Positions 1-8,899 are shown, counted from the first letter of the stretch. The stretch is 54,631 nucleotides of DNA from Lachnospiraceae bacterium (GCA_014804755.1 JAAUZE010000003.1:1-54631); one strand, 5' to 3'. Numbers and translations: made by a program. The notes: generated from the sequence alone by a model not told the origin.

Positions 1-23
1 ACTAATCGGCCGAGAGCTTAACC
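1..23 (+). rRNA. 23S ribosomal RNA, 3' end (partial)
   Basis: The first bases (ACTAATCGGCCGAGAGCTTA, then ACC) match the conserved 3' terminus of bacterial 23S rRNA; the Bacillus form is ACTAATCGGTCGAGGACTTA followed by ACC. Only this tail is inside the window. The exact mature end cannot be fixed to the base. The gene body and the rest of the rRNA operon lie to the left. Confidence 0.85.
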
Positions 24-384
24 TAGGAAAGTAAGGAATGTAAAAGAAATGCCGATGGCATGTCTTTGGTGGAAGGTCACTTCTTCAGTGTTTGGTTTTG
101 AGGGTACAGCGGATGGTGTTCCGGAGATGATATTTATGAAAGACTATTGTACAGTGGAATTTGTTGATATGTGCGATAGTCCTTTTTATATTAGAAATGG
201 AAAAATATTCAATCTAATAGATAATTTGGGGGTAAATTTTGAGTTCTGGCTATAATTTTTATGCAACTTCTGTAAAAATTAAAACATTTCTCAATCCTTC
301 CTGTCACAAAACCCTTTTTTTTATGAAATAAGTATGTTATAATTGCTTCATTAATAGAAAACTATTCGTTTGGAGAGGGTGCAT
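24..384. other. Post-rRNA spacer and leader of cheV, no gene supported
   Basis: This stretch follows the 23S end and precedes cheV. I see no 5S rRNA or tRNA in it. A 68-codon open frame at 49-255 has no ribosome site and no recognisable protein content, so I do not call it a gene. The right-hand part holds the cheV promoter. Confidence 0.6.
335..343 (+). promoter_or_regulatory. Extended -10 promoter for cheV
   Basis: TGTTATAAT at 335-343 is an extended -10 element (TGnTATAAT), about 40 bases upstream of the cheV start. No good -35 is seen at the right distance; a T-run occupies it. An extended -10 can work without one. Confidence 0.55.
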
Positions 385-1278
385 ATGGATACAAAAATTC
401 TTTTGGAAAACGGAACAAATGAATTAGAAGTGTTGGAATTCTTATTAGCAGGGAATTCATACGGAATTAATGTCGCAAAGATTCGCGAGATTACACCGTA
501 TCAGGCAATCACGCCGGTTCCCAATGCACATCCGAGTATTGAGGGTGTTTTTATGCCGCGTGATACAATGATCACCGCGATTGACCTTAAGAATTGTCTG
601 CAAAGAGGCGTTTCCGAGGCGGGTGGAATCTTTATTATCACGAACTTTAATAAGTTAGACATCGCATTTCATGTGGATTCGGTTGTTGGCATACACCGAG
701 TTTCATGGCGCGATATCATTAAGCCGAATGCAACGATCAATACCGCAGAGGAGGGCGTATCTACCGGAATTATTAAGAAGGAAGATAAGCTGATCATTAT
801 CCTTGATTTTGAGAAGATCGTAACAGACATCAATCCTGAGGTAGGTTTGAAGATTACGGAGATTGATGAGCTTGGCGAACGTACAAGAAATGATGTACCT
901 ATTCTGATTGCAGAGGATTCAGCGCTCTTGAATAAGCTGATCTCGGATTCTCTTAAGAAAGCAGGATATGGAAATCTGATCAATACCGTTAATGGTCAGG
1001 AAGCATGGGATATTATTTGTGACTGCAAAGAGAAGGGGACATTGGATGAACATGTGCGCTGTGTGATCACGGATATTGAGATGCCGATCATGGATGGTCA
1101 CAGATTGACCAAGCTGATCAAGGAGGATGAACAGACAAAGCACATTCCGGTGATTATCTTCTCATCGTTAGTCAATGATGATATGCGCAGAAAGGGCGAG
1201 GAGCTCGGAGCAGATGCGCAGTTATCAAAACCTGAAATAGGTAATCTTGTCAGAGAGATCGATCGGCTTGTTTTTTAA
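385..1278 (+). CDS. cheV: Chemotaxis coupling protein CheV (CheW domain plus receiver)
   Basis: CheV links chemoreceptors to the CheA kinase in the cytoplasm and is itself phosphorylated, which tunes adaptation. The 297-residue product has a CheW-like domain (about 12-150) and a response-regulator receiver (about 172-295). In the receiver the acidic pair sits in LIAEDSA, the phospho-acceptor is D230 (ITDIEMPIMDG) and the conserved lysine is K282 (SKPE). I chose ATG 385 because GGAGAGGG lies about 6 bases upstream; a TTG at 370 in the same frame lies over that site. No other chemotaxis gene is in the window, so it stands alone after an rRNA operon. Confidence 0.93.
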   Translation: MDTKILLENGTNELEVLEFLLAGNSYGINVAKIREITPYQAITPVPNAHPSIEGVFMPRDTMITAIDLKNCLQRGVSEAGGIFIITNFNKLDIAFHVDSVVGIHRVSWRDIIKPNATINTAEEGVSTGIIKKEDKLIIILDFEKIVTDINPEVGLKITEIDELGERTRNDVPILIAEDSALLNKLISDSLKKAGYGNLINTVNGQEAWDIICDCKEKGTLDEHVRCVITDIEMPIMDGHRLTKLIKEDEQTKHIPVIIFSSLVNDDMRRKGEELGADAQLSKPEIGNLVREIDRLVF

Positions 1279-1471
1279 AAAGTCATGCATAGAATACATT
1301 CAATGAGATTTTTACGAAAAGAAATGTATTCTGTTCCGTTTATGAGCACAGCGATGATATGACGAGGACTTCTATTCCGCAGGAGTGTGATGCATAATTG
1401 TTTGGAGCATTCTTTGTTCCATGAAATGCCGAGCGGAACGCTTTTGCTTCATAGAAATTGATTATGAGGTG

Positions 1472-1507
1472 ATAAATCGGGATAGATGCTATCCCGATTT
1501 ATTTTTC
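1472..1507 (+). terminator. Intrinsic terminator after cheV
   Basis: A strong inverted repeat (AAATCGGGATA, loop GATGC, TATCCCGATTT) is followed by ATTTTT. It separates cheV from the 898-residue protein gene. A weaker dyad (AGAATACATT/AATGTATTCT, 1291-1333) lies between it and cheV. Confidence 0.8.
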
Positions 1508-1565
1508 ATGGTAATGAAAAAGCTGCGAAATATGTTTGTTATTGCAATAGATTTGGAGGAAATTC

Positions 1566-4262
1566 ATGGACGCGAATGAAGAATATCTGGACAGCTTATT
1601 GAATTCCGTGCTGTCGCAGGATATGGGCGGCGGAGAAGGCGGTTTGGACAATGCACAACATGAAGCGGAGTTAAAGGAGATCCATGATCTTCTGAAGAAG
1701 TCCGACCAGAATCAGATGCCAGATGCTGAGATGCTTGCAATATTAGAGCGGGCGGAGAGCGAGATGTCGGAGGAAGCTTCGGATCAGGATGTGCCGGATG
1801 TGTTTGATATTTTCAGCTCGGAGAGTGTAGAACTTGAGGAGAGCCATGCCAAGGATCATGCAGCGGGAGAAACGTCAACATCAGCGGATAGCATGCAGGG
1901 TGAAGCCGATGGGGAGGATTATTTGAACGGACTCTTGAACGGGGCGGAGACCGATGGTATGCCGGACGGAAGCGGACAATCCGGGAGCGGAGAAATATCA
2001 GGAGAAGAAAACTTATTGTCATTAGACGACCTGCAGGACGAAGAAGAGGCAATGTCGGCGGAGGAAGCGGCAGGAGAAGAGAACTTATTGTCGTTAGACG
2101 ACCTGCGAATGGAAGACGAAAACCTACTGTCGTTAGACGACCTGCAGGGCGAGGAAGAAGCAATGCCGACGGGGGAAGCGGCAGAGGAGGAAAACTTACT
2201 GTCGTTAGACGACCTGCAGGGCGAGGAAGAAGCAATGCCGGCGGAGGAAGCGGCAGGAGAGGAAAACTTACTGTCGTTAGACGACCTGCAGGGCGAGGAA
2301 GAAGCAATGCCGGCGGAGGAAGCGGCAGGGGAGGAAAACTTACTGTCGTTAGATGACCTGCAGGGCGAAGAAGAAGCGATGCCCATGGAAGAACCGTCAG
2401 GAGAAGAAGATCTGTTTTCGTTAGACAGCCTGCAGAGCGGGGAGGAGCCGTCGCTCATGGACGGTCCTCGGGACGAAGACGACCTCCTTTCGCTCGATAG
2501 TCTGCAAAGTGACGAAGAGATGTCCTTTGGCGGGCTTTCGGGTGAGGAAGACATGGGATATGGGGCGTCTACGGAAGAAGACGATGCGATTCAAAAAGAG
2601 ATTGATGAGCTTCTTGGTCTGGCAGGTACTCCTGGTGAGGAAAATTCTGCGCAAAATGATGCCGTATCCGTGGGGGATGCCTCTGATATGGGGAACGGCG
2701 GGGAGGACACATCCTCAAAAGCAGATAAAAAAGAGAAGAAGAAAAAGAAAAAACTTTTCGGAAGGAAAAAGGCCGAAGAAGCCGCAGAGACCGCTGCGGA
2801 CGGAGCACAGGAAAGCGCGTCTGCAGGAATGGAAGCAAAAGATCAGACTGACGGCATTTCGGGGGATGCAGCTGCTGATGAAACGATGACGGAGGATGAT
2901 CTGTCGGCAACCGCGCAGGAGACGGAAGCGCCGAACGGGAAAAAGCAGAAATCGAAGCGCAAAAAAGAAAAGGCAGGAAAACAAAAGAACGACGCAGCTT
3001 CGGAAAAAGAACCAAAGGAACCCGGATTTTTTGCAAAGCTTTTCAACAGTCTTCTTGAGGAAGCGGACGAGGAGGAGCAGCCGCAAGAGCTGGAGGTATC
3101 CGACGAAAACCGCGAGATCATGGCTATGATGGAGAACGAAAAGATCGAGAATAAGAAACCCGGCTCCAAAAAAGCGAAAAAGGGCAAAAAAGGAAAAGCA
3201 GAAGCAAAGCAGGCGGATGACGGTGAGGGCGATGAAGAAGCACCGGTAGACGAGAAAAAAGCAAAGAAAGAAAAAAAGAAGAAAGAAAAGAAAGAGAAGA
3301 AGGAACAGAAAGAAAAAGCAAAGCAAGAAAAAGAGCAGGAGGAGAAGGCAGTACCAACCAAGAAACTGCCGAGAGCAAAGGTATTTTCTATTTTTGCATT
3401 CTGCTTGACATTACTGGCGGTGATCGTGATTCTTTGTCTTGTCATTCCGAAGCAGCAAGACTTAAAAACGGCGCGTGAGGCATATTATAACCGTGATTAT
3501 TTAACTGTATATCAGAATATGGACGGAAAGGATTTGAATGACAGTGACTATATTCTGTATATGCGGAGCCGAATGATCCTAAATATGCAGAGTAAACTGG
3601 ATAATTATCTGGTCTACATGGGAATGGACAAGGAAATGGCGGCATTGAACGAATTAATGCTGGCAGTCCACTATTATCAGTCAAACCTTTCAGTGGCGGA
3701 GAGCTACGGCGCGGTCGAGGAAATGAATACGGTTTACAGGCAGGTGCTTTCCGTGCTTGAACAGCAATATCAGGTGAGTGAAACGGAAGCGATAGAAATT
3801 TTTGCGCTGGATGACCTAAGCTATAATGAACGCCTTTATTATCTTGTACACGGCACAGAATTTGTTGCACCCAATGTCCCGCAGAGCGGATCGACGAACA
3901 ACACGATGGATATCGGAACGAGCGGTAGCGGAGATGAGATTTTGGATGATATGCTGCCGGAGGAAAATGAGCTGTCCGGCGGCGATCAGACGCAAGGTAC
4001 GGTTAATGACGCGCCGGAGGCGGGCTTTGATACCGGTCTGACGGAGCCGTCGGCCGACCAGCCGGTGAATGACGGGAATGAGTATTGGCCGGAGAGCGAT
4101 TGGTCGGACGGTTCCGGAACAGATGCGGGCAATGAGAATTGGCAGCCGGATTCAGATGGCGACAATCAGCAGCAGAATGCGCCGGGTGAGTCACTGTCCC
4201 AGGGCAGCGGCGATGAATTATACAGCGGCGAGGTACAGAACGGAAGCGTAGTATTTCAGTAA
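1566..4262 (+). CDS. Large membrane protein with acidic tandem repeats, unknown function
   Basis: I do not recognise a family for this 898-residue protein. It has a short N-terminal segment, then an acidic region with about eight repeats built on EENLLSLDDLQGEEEA (residues ~147-325), then a very lysine-rich stretch (~390-600) and one transmembrane helix (~605-628, KVFSIFAFCLTLLAVIVILC). A ~110-residue globular part follows and a Gly/Asn/Ser/Asp-rich low-complexity tail. With the lysine-rich side inside, the acidic repeats are cytoplasmic and the C-terminus outside. The start has a good site (TTGGAGGAAATTC then ATG). The gene ends 14 bases before hisH and may be co-transcribed with it. The repeats could be docking motifs; that is inference. 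Confidence 0.85.
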   Translation: MDANEEYLDSLLNSVLSQDMGGGEGGLDNAQHEAELKEIHDLLKKSDQNQMPDAEMLAILERAESEMSEEASDQDVPDVFDIFSSESVELEESHAKDHAAGETSTSADSMQGEADGEDYLNGLLNGAETDGMPDGSGQSGSGEISGEENLLSLDDLQDEEEAMSAEEAAGEENLLSLDDLRMEDENLLSLDDLQGEEEAMPTGEAAEEENLLSLDDLQGEEEAMPAEEAAGEENLLSLDDLQGEEEAMPAEEAAGEENLLSLDDLQGEEEAMPMEEPSGEEDLFSLDSLQSGEEPSLMDGPRDEDDLLSLDSLQSDEEMSFGGLSGEEDMGYGASTEEDDAIQKEIDELLGLAGTPGEENSAQNDAVSVGDASDMGNGGEDTSSKADKKEKKKKKKLFGRKKAEEAAETAADGAQESASAGMEAKDQTDGISGDAAADETMTEDDLSATAQETEAPNGKKQKSKRKKEKAGKQKNDAASEKEPKEPGFFAKLFNSLLEEADEEEQPQELEVSDENREIMAMMENEKIENKKPGSKKAKKGKKGKAEAKQADDGEGDEEAPVDEKKAKKEKKKKEKKEKKEQKEKAKQEKEQEEKAVPTKKLPRAKVFSIFAFCLTLLAVIVILCLVIPKQQDLKTAREAYYNRDYLTVYQNMDGKDLNDSDYILYMRSRMILNMQSKLDNYLVYMGMDKEMAALNELMLAVHYYQSNLSVAESYGAVEEMNTVYRQVLSVLEQQYQVSETEAIEIFALDDLSYNERLYYLVHGTEFVAPNVPQSGSTNNTMDIGTSGSGDEILDDMLPEENELSGGDQTQGTVNDAPEAGFDTGLTEPSADQPVNDGNEYWPESDWSDGSGTDAGNENWQPDSDGDNQQQNAPGESLSQGSGDELYSGEVQNGSVVFQ
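2004..2540 (+). repeat. Coding tandem repeats, ~72 bp unit
   Basis: About eight imperfect units coding for (E)ENLLSLDDLQGEEEAMPAEE-type segments of 14-24 residues lie in frame inside the 898-residue protein. The middle units (about 2185-2400) are nearly identical at DNA level, while the outer ones have drifted (LFSLDSLQSGEE, LLSLDSLQSDEE). This pattern suggests recent unit expansion or contraction by slippage or recombination. Confidence 0.9.
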
Positions 4263-4276
4263 GGAATGGAGCAGTC

Positions 4277-4888
4277 ATGATAGCGATCATTGATTATGAT
4301 GCCGGAAACATCAATAGCGTGGAAAAAGCATTTCGTTTTTTGGGCGCGGAGGTCTGCGTTACGCATGATGCGGATGTGATAGAGGCAGCCGAAAAAGTTG
4401 TCCTGCCCGGCGTCGGTGCGTTTGGCGACGCCATGAATAAGCTGCATCAATATCATTTGGTGGAAACCATTCATCATGTGATCGAAAAAGGCACGCCGTT
4501 TTTAGGTATCTGTCTCGGCATGCAGCTCTTGTTCGAGCGAAGCGACGAGAGCGAGGGAGTGAAGGGATTGGGAATTCTGAAAGGGGAGATTCTCCGTATT
4601 CCGGATTCGCAGGACATCAAAGTACCTCATATCGGTTGGAACGCGCTGTCCTTCCCGAATAAAGGCAGATTGTTTGAGGGAATTTCAGCGGGAAGCTATG
4701 TTTATTTCGTTCATTCTTATTATTTGAAGGCGGAGGAGGAGCGCATTGTGACGGCGGTGACGGAGTACGGTGCGCATATCCATGCCTCTGTGGAAAAAAA
4801 CAATGTGTTTGCATGCCAGTTCCATCCTGAGAAGAGCTCGGATGTCGGGTTGCGGATTTTGGAGAATTTTATTCAGATTGGAGCGTAA
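4277..4888 (+). CDS. hisH: Imidazole glycerol phosphate synthase glutaminase subunit HisH
   Basis: HisH hydrolyses glutamine and feeds ammonia to HisF in step 5 of histidine biosynthesis, which also releases AICAR for purine synthesis. The 203-residue product is a class I glutamine amidotransferase: the oxyanion loop is in LPGVGAFGDA, the nucleophile is C79 in GICLGMQLLFE, and the His/Glu of the triad are in QFHPEKSS near the C-terminus. Length is normal. It starts 14 bases after the preceding gene and its stop is 6 bases before hisF, so the two subunits are surely co-expressed. No other his gene is in the window. Confidence 0.96.
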   Translation: MIAIIDYDAGNINSVEKAFRFLGAEVCVTHDADVIEAAEKVVLPGVGAFGDAMNKLHQYHLVETIHHVIEKGTPFLGICLGMQLLFERSDESEGVKGLGILKGEILRIPDSQDIKVPHIGWNALSFPNKGRLFEGISAGSYVYFVHSYYLKAEEERIVTAVTEYGAHIHASVEKNNVFACQFHPEKSSDVGLRILENFIQIGA

Positions 4889-4894
4889 TTAGAT

Positions 4895-5683
4895 TTGAGC
4901 AGCGGAGAAGTGCAGCCGAAAAATCTTCATACAAAAAGAATCATTCCGTGCCTTGATGTCAACAACGGGCGCGTTGTCAAGGGCGTCAATTTTGTGAATC
5001 TGACGGACGCGGGCGATCCGGTCGCCATTGCCGAGGCATATGATAAGGCAGGGGCGGATGAGCTTGTTTTTTTGGATATAACGGCGTCATCGGATCATCG
5101 TGCGACGGTCGTGGATATGGTGCGGAGAGTGGCGGAAAAAGTATTTATCCCGTTCACGGTCGGCGGCGGAATCCGCACGGTCGAGGATTTCAGGGCGATT
5201 CTGCGCGAGGGTGCGGACAAGGTCGGCATCAACAGCGCGGCGATCATGAATCCGCAGCTCATCAGCGACGCGGCGGACAAATTCGGCTCTCAGTGCGTGG
5301 TGGTTGCGATCGATGCCAAGAAGAGAGCGGACGGCGGTTGGAATATTTATAAAAACGGCGGTCGTGTGGATATGGGAATCGACGCCGTTGAGTGGGCGAT
5401 GAAGGCGGAGAAGCTTGGCGCGGGAGAAATTCTGCTCACGAGCATGGACTGCGACGGAACAAAGGAAGGCTATGATATTGCGCTGACGCGGGCGGTCTGC
5501 GATGCGGTATCCATCCCAGTGATCGCATCGGGCGGCGCGGGAACGCTTTCGCATTTTTATGATGCGGTGGCGGACGGCGGCGCGGATGCACTGCTTGCAG
5601 CGTCATTGTTTCACTTTAAGGAATTGGAAATTTGTGAGGTCAAACGTTATCTGCGCGGACGGGGGATTTCTGTCCGGTTGTAA
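4895..5683 (+). CDS. hisF: Imidazole glycerol phosphate synthase cyclase subunit HisF
   Basis: HisF forms the (beta/alpha)8 barrel that uses ammonia from HisH to make imidazole glycerol phosphate. The catalytic aspartates are D21 ([10 protein letters not shown]) and D140 (VVAIDAKKR). The phosphate-binding glycines are in VGGGIRT and IASGGAG. The 262-residue product has about ten extra N-terminal residues compared with the usual start at [10 protein letters not shown]. No ATG is available there; TTG 4895, with GGAG about 11 bases upstream, is the best start. GTG 4910 is an alternative. It pairs with hisH just upstream. Confidence 0.95.
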   Translation: MSSGEVQPKNLHTKRIIPCLDVNNGRVVKGVNFVNLTDAGDPVAIAEAYDKAGADELVFLDITASSDHRATVVDMVRRVAEKVFIPFTVGGGIRTVEDFRAILREGADKVGINSAAIMNPQLISDAADKFGSQCVVVAIDAKKRADGGWNIYKNGGRVDMGIDAVEWAMKAEKLGAGEILLTSMDCDGTKEGYDIALTRAVCDAVSIPVIASGGAGTLSHFYDAVADGGADALLAASLFHFKELEICEVKRYLRGRGISVRL

Positions 5684-5754
5684 GCGGGCAGATCGCGGAT
5701 GCAGGATAAAGCTGTATCGATAAGAATACAGGAAAAAAGAATGGAGAGAAAACG

Positions 5755-6435
5755 ATGTCGGCGATCAGCAATGATTGGCTGGAACCCTTAAGCCCGGAGT
5801 TTCGCAAGCCGTATTATCGCAAATTACACCAGACGATCGTGGAGGAATATCAGACGCGGCCGGTTTTTCCGCCGTCGGATGATATTTTTAATGCGTTTCA
5901 CTTAACGCCGCTCCATGAAGTGAAGGTTGTTATTTTAGGGCAGGATCCGTATCATAATGTCGGACAGGCGCACGGACTTTGCTTTTCTGTCAAGCCCGAT
6001 GTGGATATTCCGCCCTCTTTGGTCAATATTTATCAGGAACTGCATGATGATCTGGGATGTGAGATCCCGGATAACGGATACCTTGTCAAGTGGGCGAAGC
6101 AGGGCGTTCTGATGTTGAATACCGTACTGACCGTGCGGGCGCATCAGGCAAATTCGCACAGAGGCATCGGCTGGGAGGAGTTCACCGATGCGGCGATCCG
6201 CATTTTGAATGAGCAGGATCGGCCAATCGTCTTTATTTTATGGGGGGCGCCCGCGCAGCGGAAAAAAGCAATGCTGAACAATCCGAAGCACTTGATTTTG
6301 GAAGCGCCGCACCCGAGTCCGCTGTCTGCGTATCGCGGTTTTTTCGGAAGCAGACCGTTTAGTAAAACGAATGATTTTTTAACTGCGAATGGATTAAGTC
6401 CCATTGACTGGCAGATTGAAAATCGGGAAAAATAG
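5755..6435 (+). CDS. ung: Uracil-DNA glycosylase, family 1
   Basis: Ung removes uracil from DNA and starts base-excision repair. The 226-residue product has the catalytic water-activating motif GQDPYHN (D64) and the C-terminal HPSPLSAYRGF loop with the catalytic histidine, both typical of family 1. Length is normal. ATG 5755 follows AATGGAGAGAAAACG. The gene lies 71 bases after hisF and 37 bases before the lysA-type gene, all on one strand, so it may be read in the same transcript. Confidence 0.97.
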   Translation: MSAISNDWLEPLSPEFRKPYYRKLHQTIVEEYQTRPVFPPSDDIFNAFHLTPLHEVKVVILGQDPYHNVGQAHGLCFSVKPDVDIPPSLVNIYQELHDDLGCEIPDNGYLVKWAKQGVLMLNTVLTVRAHQANSHRGIGWEEFTDAAIRILNEQDRPIVFILWGAPAQRKKAMLNNPKHLILEAPHPSPLSAYRGFFGSRPFSKTNDFLTANGLSPIDWQIENREK

Positions 6436-6472
6436 TGACTGGAACAGATTCTCGAAATAGGAAAGGAATCGT

Positions 6473-7750
6473 ATGGAAAAGAAAACGTTTGTGACAAAAG
6501 AGCAGATTGCCGAGATCGTAAAGACGTATCCGACACCGTTTCATATTTATGACGAAAAAGGCATTCGGGAGAACGCGAAGGCGGTGAAAGAGGCTTTTTC
6601 ATGGAATCCGGGCTTCAGGGAGTATTTTGCGGTCAAGGCAACGCCGAATCCGTATATCATTGACCTGATGCGGGAGTTCGGCTGTGGGTTTGATTGTTCT
6701 TCGCTGACCGAGCTGATGCTGGCGCACGCCATGGGCGCGGGTGAGAATGAGATCATGTTTTCTTCCAACGACACGCCGGCAAAGGAGTATGCGTTTGCTG
6801 ACCGGATCGGCGCGATCATTAATCTGGATGATATTACACATATTGATTTTTTGGAAAAGACGCTCGGCAGGCTTCCGGAGACGATCAGCTGCCGTTATAA
6901 TCCGGGCGGTCTGTTTAAGATGAGCAACGGCATCATGGACAATCCGGGTGACGCGAAATATGGCTTTACGACGGAGCAGCTTTTGGAGGGCATGCGCATC
7001 CTGAAGCAAAAGGGTGTGAAGCATTTCGGCATCCATGCTTTTTTGGCGAGCAATACCGTGACGAATGAATACTATCCGATGCTGGCGAAGATTTTGTTTG
7101 AGCAGGCGGTTAGGATTCATCAGGAGACGGGCGCGCATATCGCGTTCATCAACCTTTCGGGAGGCGTCGGCATTCCGTACAGACCGGATCAAGAGCCGAA
7201 CGACATCCATGTGATCGGCGAGGGCGTGCGCAAGGTATATGAGGAAGTGCTTGTACCTGCGGGGATGGGAGACGTTGCGATCTATACCGAGATGGGACGT
7301 TTTATGACAGGACCTTACGGGGCGCTTGTGACAACGGCGATTCATGAAAAACACACGCATAAGGAGTATATCGGCGTGGACGCCTGCGCGGTCAATCTGA
7401 TGCGCCCGGCAATGTACGGCGCTTATCATCATATCACGGTTTTGGGAAAAGAGAATGCACCCTGCGACCATAAATACGATGTAACGGGTTCTCTGTGTGA
7501 AAATAATGACAAATTTGCCTTAGACCGGATGCTGCCGGAGATCGAGATGGGGGATTATCTTGTGATCCACGATACGGGAGCGCACGGTTACGCAATGGGC
7601 TATAATTATAACGGAAAATTGAAATCGGCGGAGCTGCTGTTAAAAGAAAACGGGGATGTGAAGCTGATCCGTCGTGCGGAGACGCCGGAGGATTATTTCA
7701 GAACCTTCGACGGACTTGATTTTTACGGGAAGCTGGATTTTAATGTGTAG
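6473..7750 (+). CDS. lysA: Diaminopimelate decarboxylase-type PLP enzyme
   Basis: This 425-residue protein belongs to the fold-type III PLP decarboxylases, which include LysA (last step of lysine synthesis: meso-diaminopimelate to lysine). The PLP lysine is in YFAVKATPNP. The phosphate-binding loop is in LSGGVGIPY. The C-terminal domain carries the substrate-side cysteine in LCENNDKF, where LysA usually has CESGD, and the tyrosine in GYAMGYNYNG. The CENND variation and the distance from other lysine genes leave some doubt over substrate; a related carboxynorspermidine or amino-acid decarboxylase is possible. Start at ATG 6473 after AGGAAAGGAATCGT. Confidence 0.82.
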   Translation: MEKKTFVTKEQIAEIVKTYPTPFHIYDEKGIRENAKAVKEAFSWNPGFREYFAVKATPNPYIIDLMREFGCGFDCSSLTELMLAHAMGAGENEIMFSSNDTPAKEYAFADRIGAIINLDDITHIDFLEKTLGRLPETISCRYNPGGLFKMSNGIMDNPGDAKYGFTTEQLLEGMRILKQKGVKHFGIHAFLASNTVTNEYYPMLAKILFEQAVRIHQETGAHIAFINLSGGVGIPYRPDQEPNDIHVIGEGVRKVYEEVLVPAGMGDVAIYTEMGRFMTGPYGALVTTAIHEKHTHKEYIGVDACAVNLMRPAMYGAYHHITVLGKENAPCDHKYDVTGSLCENNDKFALDRMLPEIEMGDYLVIHDTGAHGYAMGYNYNGKLKSAELLLKENGDVKLIRRAETPEDYFRTFDGLDFYGKLDFNV

Positions 7751-7790
7751 GAGCAGGCTTAAAAAATCATCCATTCTGCCGTGAAACTGC

Positions 7791-7819
7791 TTGCCATTTT
7801 TTCTTTTTTATGGTAGTAT
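7791..7819 (+). promoter_or_regulatory. Promoter of tRNA-Leu
   Basis: TTGCCA (7791-7796), a 17-base spacer rich in T, and TAGTAT (7814-7819) preceded by TG (extended -10) lie just upstream of the tRNA at 7838. Confidence 0.6.
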
Positions 7820-7837
7820 AGTTTTCGGTGCAGACAT

Positions 7838-7920
7838 GCCGGCATGTCGGAATGGCAGACGAGGCAGACTCAAAATCTGTTGGTGGCAACACCGTGTGGG
7901 TTCAAGTCCCACTGCCGGCA
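7838..7920 (+). tRNA. tRNA-Leu (anticodon CAA)
   Basis: The acceptor strands GCCGGCA (7838-7844) and TGCCGGC (7913-7919) pair and are followed by discriminator A. The anticodon stem is CAGA/TCTG with loop CTCAAAA, giving anticodon CAA, which reads the leucine codon UUG. There is a long variable arm (class II tRNA), and the T arm GTGGGTTCAAGTCCCAC is intact. CCA is not encoded. It stands alone between lysA and a phospholipase-like gene with its own promoter and terminator. Confidence 0.95.
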
Positions 7921-7931
7921 TTGGTTTATAG

Positions 7932-7972
7932 ATGAGGAAACCTTGTAAATGCAAAGGTTTCCTCATTTTTTG
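7932..7972 (+). terminator. Terminator of tRNA-Leu
   Basis: A 13-bp stem (ATGAGGAAACCTT/AAGGTTTCCTCAT) is followed by a T-run, directly after the tRNA. Confidence 0.85.
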
Positions 7973-8048
7973 TGTTTATAATAGATCGCAATCAACAAAA
8001 AGGAGATAGGGTCAGACGGTCAATGAAAGGTAAGAGGAGGGACAAAGG

Positions 8049-8747
8049 ATGGCATCCTGGATGGTACATCTGCGCATTGCGGACAGGCTTCTTATGCGTC
8101 TTTCGGATGTGAGCGCAGAACATTTTATTATGGGAAACATTGCGCCGGACAGCGGCGAGCCGAATGAGGACTGGAGCAGCTTTACGCCGGACAAGGCGAC
8201 ATCGCATTATGAAGAGCGCGGCGCGGACGGAAAAAAGATCATACGGACAGACAGATATGTGGCGGAGTATTTTACCAAAGAGAAGCAGACGGGGTATACG
8301 AGGGAGCAATATTCATTTTATCTCGGCTATCTGACCCATTTGCTGACCGATATTTTGTGGAAGCGGAATGTGTATGAAAAGAGCATAGCCGCTTATCCCG
8401 AACAGGCAGCGAAGGATCTGAATGCATTTGTCTGGGAGGAACTAAAGAGGGACTGGTATGATCTGGATTTCCTCTACCTGAAAAAGCATCCCGATTTCCG
8501 TGCGTTCGAGATTTACCGGAAGCAGGACGGTTTTGAGAACTGTTATATGGACATGTTTTCGAAACGGGCGTTTGACAGCAGGCGGCTATATATTACGGAC
8601 TTTTATCTGGCAGGCAGGGAAAATGTTGAGCGGGAATATGTGTATCTGACGCCGGAACAGGCGGATGCATTTGTAGAGGAGAGCTGCGCGTGTATCTATG
8701 AGCAGTTGAAGGACTATATAACAATAGTGGAGCATGATCTATCATAA
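8049..8747 (+). CDS. Zinc-dependent phospholipase C-like protein
   Basis: The 232-residue product resembles the zinc-dependent phospholipase C/S1-P1 nuclease fold family common in Firmicutes. The N-terminus MASWMVHLRIAD gives the typical Trp/His ligands, GNIAPDSG supplies an aspartate, and HYEER and YLGYLTHLLTDILWK supply the His/Asp clusters that bind the three-zinc centre. No signal peptide is seen, so it is probably cytoplasmic, unlike secreted toxins of the wider family. Its substrate is unknown. It is a single gene flanked by a tRNA terminator and its own terminator. The ribosome site is GAGGGACAAAGG before ATG. Confidence 0.75.
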   Translation: MASWMVHLRIADRLLMRLSDVSAEHFIMGNIAPDSGEPNEDWSSFTPDKATSHYEERGADGKKIIRTDRYVAEYFTKEKQTGYTREQYSFYLGYLTHLLTDILWKRNVYEKSIAAYPEQAAKDLNAFVWEELKRDWYDLDFLYLKKHPDFRAFEIYRKQDGFENCYMDMFSKRAFDSRRLYITDFYLAGRENVEREYVYLTPEQADAFVEESCACIYEQLKDYITIVEHDLS

Positions 8748-8754
8748 TAGTAGA

Positions 8755-8791
8755 AAATCTGACGCGTTGAAGAATGTGTCAGATTTTTTTT
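8755..8791 (+). terminator. Terminator after phospholipase-like gene
   Basis: AATCTGAC and GTCAGATT form a stem around a loop of about 14 bases, followed by a run of eight T. Confidence 0.8.
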
Positions 8792-8872
8792 CGTATTTGG
8801 AAGGAATCTTTTCATTTCAGAAAGAATTTACAGATGCAAATTATCAAAAAGCTTTGAAATTCCTGATTACGA

Positions 8873-8899
8873 TTGACAAAATTGACTAGCGGATATAAT
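8873..8899 (+). promoter_or_regulatory. Promoter of nifS-nifU
   Basis: TTGACA (8873-8878) and TATAAT (8894-8899) are both consensus, but the spacer is only 15 bases. Such a short spacer would make a weak basal promoter, possibly one helped by an activator. The nifS start lies 55 bases downstream. Confidence 0.6.

Noticed and set aside
49-255. 68-codon open frame after the 23S rRNA
   Set aside because: No ribosome site, no recognisable protein features, and it lies in the rRNA spacer.
2004-2540. Regular repeats that could suggest a CRISPR array
   Set aside because: The units are in frame, directly adjacent without unique spacers, and encode a continuous protein.
1919-3445. Several long minus-strand frames with Ser/Pro/Phe-rich products
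   Set aside because: They mirror the acidic repeats and lysine-rich stretch of the 898-residue protein; the composition is that of antisense shadows.
6599-7471. 290-codon open frame on the minus strand
   Set aside because: It is fully antisense to the lysA-type gene, whose product is well conserved; the antisense frame is a codon-bias shadow.
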